From the NCBI GenBank assembly GCA_024958655.1, contig JANWUR010000031.1, positions 1-35,902 of the forward strand: a stretch of DNA of 35,902 nt, written 5' to 3'. Origin of the DNA: Cyanobium sp. FGCU6. GTDB taxonomy: Bacteria > Cyanobacteriota > Cyanobacteriia > PCC-6307 > Cyanobiaceae. A program made the position numbers and the translations under genes. Under the pieces are notes generated by a model. That model was not told the origin of the DNA and did no database searches. It was given only the letters and a program-made list of their open reading frames with translations. The first letter of the stretch is position 1, and the number at the start of each line of letters is the position of its first letter. Below, piece after piece: positions 1-6,126 of the stretch.

Positions 1-56
1 ACTCTTTGCTTCGCCGCCCCAAGCTCCTTGCCTGCCACTCAAGGGCAGCGTTAGAC
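1..56 (+). other. Right arm of an integron attC-like site, cut by the window edge
   Basis: The segment ends in GGCAGCGTTAGAC; GTTAGAC at 50-56 fits the integron core GTTRRRY. The same GGCAGCGTTAG arm closes the much better supported attC-like site at 10788-10878. The left arm would lie before the window, so the stem cannot be tested here. If real, the next cassette starts at base 51 and contains everything up to the broken site near 3964. Bases 57-181 after it hold nothing I recognise. Confidence 0.45.
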
Positions 57-181
57 AGTCCGGTGTACGATGGCATAATGGCCAGACTCCAGCATACGTT
101 TCATACTCATACCTTGCCCTATTCCTGAGAGCCAGAGTCGTGAAATGCCATTTCAACTGCCAAGCCAAAAACCATTCTTGA

Positions 182-337
182 TTAGGTAGCTAGCTCCGCA
201 CTCCTCAAGATGCGTTCCGGCCGAACGCCGCAGCTGCAGATGGCATGAACCACACGCTCGGTCATCGTTGCCAAGTTGAAGCGCCGGTTGAAGCGGTAAT
301 TGAAGGCACCCAGGTAGCGATCGACAGCGTCCCCTGG
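182..337 (-). pseudogene. C-terminal remnant of an IS1595-type transposase
   Basis: The minus strand reads an open frame ending in TAA at 182-184 whose last about 50 residues include VDRYLGAFNYRFNRRFN, followed by MTERVVHAICSC. The YLGAF-YRFNRR pattern is typical of the end of ISXO2/IS1595-type DDE transposases. The frame has no start: it runs directly into the left end of the IS256 element at about 338. The rest of the transposase is not found beyond the other end of that element, so this is a residual fragment left by deletion or recombination, not a simply interrupted gene. Family assignment is from recalled motif similarity. Confidence 0.55.
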
Positions 338-351
338 CGTGGTGTAAGAGC
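338..351 (+). repeat. Left terminal inverted repeat of the IS256 element
   Basis: CGTGGTGTAAGAGC, exact reverse complement of 1893-1906. Confidence 0.8.
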
Positions 352-472
352 GGAGGAACAGCCCCGGCGTAGCCGGGGCTGACGGCTCGCCTCCCTCAGA
401 TCTCAGCTGTGGCGATGGGTGGGCCGGTCTGTGACCCTGTTTGGAGCACTACCACCAAACCGATCGCAGACC

Positions 473-1729
473 ATGACCCTCTCCCATAGTGGCGCCTCCG
501 AGCTGGCTCAGCTCATGGAGGGCACCACCGCTGGCGCCCTGATCCCGGAGATCGTGCGCCGGGGCTTCCAGGACCTGCTTGAGGCCGAGGTTTCGGCCGC
601 CATCGGTGCACAACGGCATGAGCGCTGCCCTGAGGAGCGCGCCACCCATCGCAACGGCTACCGCCAGCGGGTGCTCACGACCCAGGTGGGCGACCTCACC
701 CTGGCGATCCCCAAACTGCGGCAGGGCAGTTTCTTCCCCAACTGGCTCGAGCCACGCCGTCGGGTCGACAAGGCCCTCTACGCCGTGGTGATGGAGGCCT
801 ACACCGGCGGCATCTCCACCCGCAAGGTCGACGCCCTGGTGGAAGCCCTGGGCGGGACCAGCGGCATCTCCAAGTCAGAGGTGAGCCGCATCTGCCAGGG
901 CCTGGACGAGAAGGTGAAAGCCTTCCTGGGCCGGCCGCTGGACCACGCTCGCTTCCCGTACGTCTACCTCGACGCCACCTACCTCCACGGCCGCCTCGGC
1001 CGCACCATGCAGGTCTGCTCCCGTGCGGTGGTGGTGGCGATCGGCATCAACGCCCTCGGCTACCGCGAGGTGCTCGGCATTGCCGTGGGCGACAGTGAGG
1101 CCGAGGGCTTCTGGCGCCAGTTTCTGAGCAGCCTCAAGGAGCGCGGCCTGGACGGCACCCGGCTGGTGATCTCGGACGCCCACCTGGGCCTGACGGCGGC
1201 GATCAGGCGCATGTTCCAGGGCTGCAGCTGGCAGCGGTGCCGGGTGCACTTCCTGCGCAACCTGCTCAGCCATGTGCACAAAGCCGGCCAGGACATGGTG
1301 GCCGCCGCGATGAAAGCGGTGTTCGTGATCCAGGCCCCGGATCAGGTCCGCGCCCACTGGCAGCGGGTCACCGTGATGCTGCGCAAGCAGTTCCCCTCCG
1401 CGGTGCCCATCATGGAGACCGCTCGCGACGACGTGCTGGCGTTCCTGCACTTCCCGCAGGAGCACTGGCGCAAGATCTGGAGCACCAACCCGCTGGAGCG
1501 CCTGAACAAGGAGATGAAGCGCCGCACCAACGTCGTCGGGATCTTCCCCAACGACGCCGCGATCACCCGGCTGGTGGGCAGTCAGCTGCTGGAGCAGCAG
1601 GAGGAATGGCAGCTGGAGCGCCGCCGCTTCTTCTCTGAGGCCACCATGCCCAAGATCCCGCAACCTGAAGAGCCGCTGACGCTCGCTGATACAGCTCCGG
1701 CAGAGCAGGCGGCAACAACGATCAGCTGA
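473..1729 (+). CDS. IS256-family (Mutator-type) DDE transposase
   Basis: About 418 residues, full length for the family. It catalyses cut-and-copy transposition of its own element. The three catalytic acidic positions are visible in family context: the first Asp in YVYLDATYLHGR, the second in LVISDAHLGL, and the Glu in STNPLERLNKEMKRR near the C-terminus. The N-terminal region ALIPEIVRRGFQDLLEAEV is the usual IS256 opening. An in-frame codon extends the frame back to 419, but the ATG at 473 (MTLSHSG) fits the family start better. The gene is GC-rich, unlike the cassette gene that follows. No internal stop or frameshift is seen, so it may be active. Confidence 0.9.
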   Translation: MTLSHSGASELAQLMEGTTAGALIPEIVRRGFQDLLEAEVSAAIGAQRHERCPEERATHRNGYRQRVLTTQVGDLTLAIPKLRQGSFFPNWLEPRRRVDKALYAVVMEAYTGGISTRKVDALVEALGGTSGISKSEVSRICQGLDEKVKAFLGRPLDHARFPYVYLDATYLHGRLGRTMQVCSRAVVVAIGINALGYREVLGIAVGDSEAEGFWRQFLSSLKERGLDGTRLVISDAHLGLTAAIRRMFQGCSWQRCRVHFLRNLLSHVHKAGQDMVAAAMKAVFVIQAPDQVRAHWQRVTVMLRKQFPSAVPIMETARDDVLAFLHFPQEHWRKIWSTNPLERLNKEMKRRTNVVGIFPNDAAITRLVGSQLLEQQEEWQLERRRFFSEATMPKIPQPEEPLTLADTAPAEQAATTIS

Positions 1730-1892
1730 AACGCACCGGCGGCTGCCTCGATCTACACGAATCCTCACGATCGCTGGGTTCACATTCAGCGATCAGGGTT
1801 CATAATGAATGGATGGAGCTGCGCAATCAGCTTCCAGGCAGTCATCCCCTGACTGCTCCTGTTCACCCTCCGGAGAGGGTCACAGGACCTCT

Positions 1893-1906
1893 GCTCTTAC
1901 ACCACG
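1893..1906 (-). repeat. Right terminal inverted repeat of the IS256 element
   Basis: GCTCTTACACCACG, exact reverse complement of 338-351. Confidence 0.8.
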
Positions 1907-1990
1907 CGAAGGGGCGCTACCGAAGGTCGGAAGCCTGAGTTAACTGAGCTAGTATTCAAAGCTTGGACTAACCACATAGATTGGAAGAGC

Positions 1991-3916
1991 ATGAATGAAC
2001 AACTGGCTTATCCCTGTACTCCTAGAGCTGAATGGCGAATAGCGCTGTCACGGCGTTTTAACGATCCATGGCATGACAGGCTTTACAGCCACGTCCTAAA
2101 ACCAGTTCTCGATGAGGCAGGCATTCTTCTCGAATGTAAATGGGCAAAGAATACGACGAGATCAGTGGACTACTGGATGAACAAGATGGGAATAATACTT
2201 GAGGTTTCAGATATTCATGTGATTGTTGATATAGATAGAAGTGCAGCTGTTGACTTCGAAATAAATCGATCACGCCTAATCTCTGGAAAGCACTACACTC
2301 CTAGCCTTTCGTCAACATTTCCAAAGCATAGAATATCAGTATCGGGAGGGTTCGGTGCATACGGAACATTCATTTTTGCGCCATTACGCATACGGATTAG
2401 GGAGGGCTCGAAAAAGCAACATCAAGAATATCCCAACACTTATGTTTTATATATAAATAGAGATTACAGTATTCAAGATGCAGTAAGACGGTTGTCATCA
2501 GTCATCTGTGCTGCTAAGAAGGCACGGCTGATACGGCTCAACTTAATTAGTCATGCAATAGTCTGCCCTATTGTAATGGAGCTTACAAGCCTGGCAAGGG
2601 CCATAGAAAGAGGCAAATCTGTTCCCAATATTGAGAATGATATCTTCGATGTAGCCTTTCGTGAAACACTTGCCGAAGAAGTCATACCGCTACTTCTCAA
2701 CCGTGTTAGAAAGTTCTGGGTTGAAGTCAAGCTTGGCCAAACAACGAGGCCTTCTACATTTAGGGGCGTAGTCAGGATGATGCATCGGCATGTTGAGTAT
2801 GCTGTGTTTTCGATAGCAGGTAAGACGCTTGATAACAAGGGCATTCGAATTCTCATATGGATGATCGCTGTAATTAACGCATTATATTTTAGTCTTAGCT
2901 ATGGCAAGTTTAATCCTAACAGTAACAAGTATAAGCAGAGGTCTAATGCGAAACTAATTGGGGTTGACCTCAGCGGCGGCAACTTCATTGGCGCTGATCT
3001 CCGCAAGACGAATCTCAGCGGAGCTGAACTCAATATGGTAGATTTTAGAGACGCGAATCTAACCGAAGCAAACCTAGCTTACGCTAGCCTTACTAACGCT
3101 AACGTTAGCAAGGCTAGTCTCTCCAATGCTGATCTTTCAGGGGTCAATCTAAGTGGTGCAAGTGGTATGTATGCAGACTTCAGCAACGCCATACTCACAA
3201 ATGCCAACCTCAGCGAATCAGACTTAGCGAATGCCAACTTCTTGTGCGCCGATCTCTATTGGGCAAATCTCTTTGGCGCAAATCTCGAGGAAGCCAATCT
3301 ACGCGCTGCAGACCTTAGAATGGCGAATCTTGAAGAAGCAAATCTCAAAAGTGTCAAGTGGGACGAGAAGACGCACTGGCCTGAGCTCAGCGTATTCCAA
3401 AGAGCAAGAAATATTCCGGAAGATCTTCATAGGTTCCTTGTTGAATCAGAGAAGTCTACCCGCTACGGTATCAATAAGCTTCCTGAGAAGCTTTCAGATG
3501 CTGCAAAAAGAGCCTTATTCTATGCAACTGAAGAATGCTCTAGAATGAGACACGAGGGCATTGGAACAGAACATATTCTAATAGGGATCATTATTGAATC
3601 AGGCTCGCATGGCGCACGAATCCTTAAGGATATGGGAGTCAACATTAAAAGAATTAGAGAAACTGTAGTTAACCTGTTTGGAACTGGTACACATCTTCTT
3701 GACTCAATACCTCTTACTCCTAAGGCTTCAGAGCTAATTGCAACTGCACAGAAGCTGGCTGTAATCAATGGAAAAAAAGATGTTGACTGCGATACTATTG
3801 TTGAAGCGATATCAATTACTGAATGCGCAGGTAAAGTCGCACTCGTTGCTGTTATGGCACCTATGCATACGTCCTTAGAGGAACTAGTTGCGAAAATCAA
3901 AAGAAGGGATGGTTGA
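1991..3916 (+). CDS. TIR/deoxyribosyltransferase-like + pentapeptide-repeat + Clp N-domain fusion protein
   Basis: A 641-residue multidomain protein. Residues about 20-100 read DPWHDRLYSHVLKPVLDEAG, then SDIHVIVDIDR and AAVDFE, a layout like the TIR / nucleoside 2-deoxyribosyltransferase-like domains of bacterial effector proteins (a weak, fold-level guess; Glu90 would be in the usual acidic position). Residues about 130-280 are a mixed region I do not recognise. Residues 284-303 are hydrophobic and could be one membrane helix. Residues about 319-455 are roughly 27 tandem pentapeptides of A(D/N)LxxA type. Residues about 500-615 match the double-helical-repeat Clp N domain of ClpA/ClpC (EHILIGIIIESGSHGARIL, then a second half from IPLTPKASELI). 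No ATPase domain is present. The gene is AT-richer than the core genome and lies in a cassette-like segment. The molecular role is unknown; an effector or adaptor that contacts a Clp protease is possible. Confidence 0.7.
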   Translation: MNEQLAYPCTPRAEWRIALSRRFNDPWHDRLYSHVLKPVLDEAGILLECKWAKNTTRSVDYWMNKMGIILEVSDIHVIVDIDRSAAVDFEINRSRLISGKHYTPSLSSTFPKHRISVSGGFGAYGTFIFAPLRIRIREGSKKQHQEYPNTYVLYINRDYSIQDAVRRLSSVICAAKKARLIRLNLISHAIVCPIVMELTSLARAIERGKSVPNIENDIFDVAFRETLAEEVIPLLLNRVRKFWVEVKLGQTTRPSTFRGVVRMMHRHVEYAVFSIAGKTLDNKGIRILIWMIAVINALYFSLSYGKFNPNSNKYKQRSNAKLIGVDLSGGNFIGADLRKTNLSGAELNMVDFRDANLTEANLAYASLTNANVSKASLSNADLSGVNLSGASGMYADFSNAILTNANLSESDLANANFLCADLYWANLFGANLEEANLRAADLRMANLEEANLKSVKWDEKTHWPELSVFQRARNIPEDLHRFLVESEKSTRYGINKLPEKLSDAAKRALFYATEECSRMRHEGIGTEHILIGIIIESGSHGARILKDMGVNIKRIRETVVNLFGTGTHLLDSIPLTPKASELIATAQKLAVINGKKDVDCDTIVEAISITECAGKVALVAVMAPMHTSLEELVAKIKRRDG

Positions 3917-3944
3917 GATATTTAGTCCGAATGCCTCTTTGAAG

Positions 3945-3966
3945 GACATGTAACATTGTACATGTC
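3945..3966 (+). other. Perfect 8-bp stem-loop after the fusion gene
   Basis: GACATGTA, loop ACATTG, TACATGTC. It lies 29 bases after the stop codon. There is no T-run after it, so it is a poor intrinsic terminator. It may be a transcript-end structure, and its right arm touches the putative attC core at 3964. Confidence 0.3.
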
Positions 3967-4034
3967 TAGCGCTGCCAAGAAGTGGATATGCAGTCAACTC
4001 ATGCCTTTAAGTGCCTACTATGGCTTGCGGAAAC
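3964..4034 (+). other. Left part of a putative attC site broken by the IS3 element
   Basis: GTCTAGC at 3964-3970 is one mismatch from GTCTAAC, the complement of the cassette-start core GTTAGAC at 50-56. The following GCTGCC...AAGTGG can pair loosely with CCACTGGCCCC...GGGGCGCTAG on the far side of the IS3 element. Both halves carry the shared CTAGCGC arm. The combined length without the IS would be about 121 bp, longer than the other sites here, so this is tentative. Confidence 0.35.
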
Positions 4035-4075
4035 TGTCAGGAAAGATGACGCCCTTGCCACCCATCAGGTGGACT

Positions 4076-5188
4076 TTACCAAGATAGCCGGATGGGTTTC
4101 GTTTTCTGGTGGTGGGGATTGATCCACACCACCTCTGGTTGACGCCAACAACGCGTGAATCGGCTCCAACGCCGGGGATGACGCTGCCGCGCCTGCTCGT
4201 AGACCTGTTGACGTTGGCGACAGATGGCCTGTGCCTCTCCGCTGTGTCGCTGATCAGGCGTCACAAATCGGATCCCACTGTGGCGGTGCTGATGGTTGTA
4301 CCACTCCACGAACTCCGCCACCCAGCCGCAAGCATCCTTGACGGTTTGAAAGGGCCGTCTGGGGTAGTCCGGCCGATATTTCACCGTGCGGAACAGCGAT
4401 TCAGAAAAGGGGTTGTCGTTGCTCACCCGTGGCCTGGAGAAAGATCTGAGCACTCCCAGCTCCTCCAGGCGTGATTCCAGAGTGGCAGCCCGCATGGCAT
4501 TGCCGTTGTCCGCATGGAGGATCAAGGGATGGGGACGCCTCTTGCTGATCCGCTCCCGCAGACAGGCCCGGCTCACAAGATCTGCGGCGACCTTGGGGTC
4601 TTCCCGCTCTGCTACATCCCAGGCCACCACCTTTCGGCTCCAGACGTCAATCACCAGGTAGAGATAGAGCCATACGCCACGCACACTGGTTGGCAGGTAC
4701 GTGATGTCCCAGCTCCATACCTCATTGGGTCCCTCGGCTTTCAGTCGTGGCACCTCCCGGGGCTCCTGAGGCGGCCTGGCCCGTCCACGGCGGTGGGCCT
4801 GGCCGTGGGCTTGGAGCACCCTGTAAAAGCTGCTCTCGGAGGCCAGATAGGCACCCTGGTCCGCCAAGTCAGGAACGATCTGCCCTGGAGGCAACGCCGC
4901 GTACTGAGGCTGATTGCAGGTGCGCAGAATTTGAGTGCGCTCCTCGTCTGTGAGGCGATGCGACACCATGCGAGAGCTCCCTTTTCGGCGATCCACACTG
5001 TCCCCATCACCCGCGAGCTGACGCTTCCAGCGCTGCAAGGTACGCAGGGCAATGCCCATCCGATCAGCCACGCGCTCAGCGGTTGCTCCAGCCGCCACAG
5101 CTCCATCCAGGATCTCCAGCGCCCTCCGGCGATCAGCCGGGGAGTTCAATCCTCCTCGACCTCTCCCCAGAGGGCCTGCATCTTTTTT
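4076..5188 (-). CDS. IS3-family transposase OrfB (integrase core), made by -1 frameshift
   Basis: The integrase-core part of the transposase. The DDE residues are seen in WSWDITYLP, LHADNGNAM and the Glu of NPFSESLF. The N-terminal part has a helix-turn-helix (ERVADRMGIALRTLQRWKR). The frame is open upstream to 5533, but there it overlaps orfA in a different frame, so the coding part starts at the slippery sequence at about 5188. The C-terminal extension after the core (from about VTPDQRHSGEAQAI) is typical of IS3. The product is presumably an OrfAB fusion acting on the element's own ends. Confidence 0.85.
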   Translation of the reverse strand, partial: KKDAGPLGRGRGGLNSPADRRRALEILDGAVAAGATAERVADRMGIALRTLQRWKRQLAGDGDSVDRRKGSSRMVSHRLTDEERTQILRTCNQPQYAALPPGQIVPDLADQGAYLASESSFYRVLQAHGQAHRRGRARPPQEPREVPRLKAEGPNEVWSWDITYLPTSVRGVWLYLYLVIDVWSRKVVAWDVAEREDPKVAADLVSRACLRERISKRRPHPLILHADNGNAMRAATLESRLEELGVLRSFSRPRVSNDNPFSESLFRTVKYRPDYPRRPFQTVKDACGWVAEFVEWYNHQHRHSGIRFVTPDQRHSGEAQAICRQRQQVYEQARQRHPRRWSRFTRCWRQPEVVWINPHHQKTKPIRLSW

Positions 5189-5652
5189 GTCACCAGAAGC
5201 AAGGCCGCCGCTTCTGCCAGTGCTTTGTCCTTCCGGGTCAATTCCTTTTTTAGCCGTTTGATCTCCCGCTGGTCCTGGGCACGCAGCCTCTCCAGCTCCT
5301 TCTGCTCTTTGAGGGTGAGCACGGGCTTCTCGTTGGCATCTGTGGCAGCTTGCCTCCATCGCTCCACCTGCTCGGGGTAAAGGCCCCGCTCCCTGCAGTA
5401 GGCACTGAGTTCTGTGGCGTTCAGACCGGCCGTCTCCAGCACCACCGTGAACTTGTCGGAGGCGCTCCAACCTTCTGGGTCCTTCTCTGTTGCTGGCACC
5501 ACCTCTCTCTGCAATCGCCAGGCCTTCCTCCATTTGTAGAGCGTGATCACGTGAATGCCCAGCTCCTCTGAGATCCGGGCCACGCTCTGCCTGTGCGGCG
5601 GACTCATCCGCCTCCTCACATCAGCCTTGACGGCCTCGTTGTAAGGGCGCAT
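5146..5652 (-). CDS. IS3-family OrfA (helix-turn-helix, leucine-zipper-like)
   Basis: 168 residues, ATG at 5652. A helix-turn-helix is visible around residues 22-45 (SVARISEELGIHVITLYKWRK), followed by a second one (ATELSAYCRERGLYPEQVERWR). A charged heptad-like coiled coil (KEQKELERLRAQDQREIKRL) precedes the end and resembles the dimerising helix of IS3 OrfA proteins. OrfA binds the element ends and, through a -1 frameshift near its 3' end, is extended into OrfB. The frame is intact. Confidence 0.8.
   Translation of the reverse strand: MRPYNEAVKADVRRRMSPPHRQSVARISEELGIHVITLYKWRKAWRLQREVVPATEKDPEGWSASDKFTVVLETAGLNATELSAYCRERGLYPEQVERWRQAATDANEKPVLTLKEQKELERLRAQDQREIKRLKKELTRKDKALAEAAALLLVTKKMQALWGEVEED
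5182..5188 (-). other. Programmed -1 ribosomal frameshift slippery sequence
   Basis: On the coding strand this reads A-AAA-AAG in the orfA frame, preceded by AC (codons ACA AAA AAG). Slippage by -1 joins orfA to orfB. This is the standard IS3 slippery heptamer and lies just before the orfA stop at 5146. Confidence 0.8.
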
Positions 5653-5709
5653 CGATCATCTCCTCAAGCCCCCTGGTGTCAGAAATCATGGGCGACAACT
5701 TTCCTGAGA

Positions 5710-5759
5710 GAGGGGGGCCCAAGCCCGTACGTTGCCACTGGCCCCAAGGGGCGCTAGGC
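5710..5759 (+). other. Right part of a putative attC site broken by the IS3 element
   Basis: It ends in GGGGCGCTAGGC. GCTAGGC at 5753-5759 is one change from GTTAGGC, the complement of GCCTAAC that opens the attC-like site at 8410. That match is expected if a cassette holding the cyclase gene begins here. The inner arm CCACTGGCC pairs with sequence on the other side of the IS3 element. Bases 5760-5863 hold nothing else I recognise. Confidence 0.4.
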
Positions 5760-5863
5760 AATATAAAGAAAGGTTGCGTTCGCGATAGAATAGCCCCCCC
5801 TTGCCTGGTATAATGAGTTGCCAAATCCAGAAATACAAGTCTCCTGCGGAAAAAGATTGCAGG

Positions 5864-6076
5864 CTAAACCAACGAGATCATTGAAGTACCTACTTTCTTG
5901 ATCACTTCCATTTGGGGGCTTCCCAAACCTGCACATACCGGTGTTTCTTTCTTCTTTGCTGAGGGCTTCTGGATAGGTGACTTTGGATCACCTTTGGTAT
6001 TAGCAGACGACTTGAAGTATGCTTTTTTAGCGGCTACTTCATAATCAAAATAACCTGATCTCTTCACCGGATCCAT
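5864..6076 (-). CDS. Small lysine-rich protein of unknown function
   Basis: 70 residues, starting MDPVKRSGYFDYEVAAKKAY and rich in Lys, Ser and Pro in the middle (KSPIQKPSAKKKETP), with a more hydrophobic end (VIKKVGTSMISLV). No signal peptide or membrane helix is clear and I do not recognise the family. It starts about 50 bp from the start of the divergent cyclase gene, so the two could share a promoter region. It is the only minus-strand candidate gene inside the + oriented array. The case for it being real is its length, sensible composition and ATG start; it could also be a chance frame. Confidence 0.4.
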   Translation of the reverse strand: MDPVKRSGYFDYEVAAKKAYFKSSANTKGDPKSPIQKPSAKKKETPVCAGLGSPQMEVIKKVGTSMISLV

Positions 6077-6126
6077 GGTTGTCTACAGTTCCTCTCCGTT
6101 TGTCGGGGAGGAACAACCTAATTGCA

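Larger units (their letters stand above)
338..1906 (+). mobile_element. IS256-family insertion sequence
   Basis: One transposase gene lies between near-perfect inverted ends: CGTGGTGTAAGAGC at 338-351 and its exact complement at 1893-1906. Looser similarity continues inward (GGAGG against AGAGG) and outward (AGCG...CCC), so the true tips may lie a few bases further out. I found no convincing 8-9 bp target duplication, so the flanks have probably been rearranged. The element lies between the IS1595 remnant and the pentapeptide-repeat gene. Confidence 0.85.
4035..5709 (-). mobile_element. IS3-family insertion sequence
   Basis: Two overlapping minus-strand frames (orfA and orfB) with an A-AAA-AAG slippery site sit between inverted ends. 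The left end, from 4035, reads TGTCAGGAAAGATGACGCCC. The right end, inward from 5709, reads TCTCAGGAAAGTTGTCGCCC, which is three mismatches in 20. I see no clear 3-4 bp target duplication. It lies between the fusion gene and the cyclase gene and appears to split an attC-like site. Confidence 0.85.

Noticed and set aside
3945..3966. Intrinsic terminator after the fusion-protein gene
   Set aside because: The stem is perfect but there is no T-tract, so it is listed only as a stem-loop.
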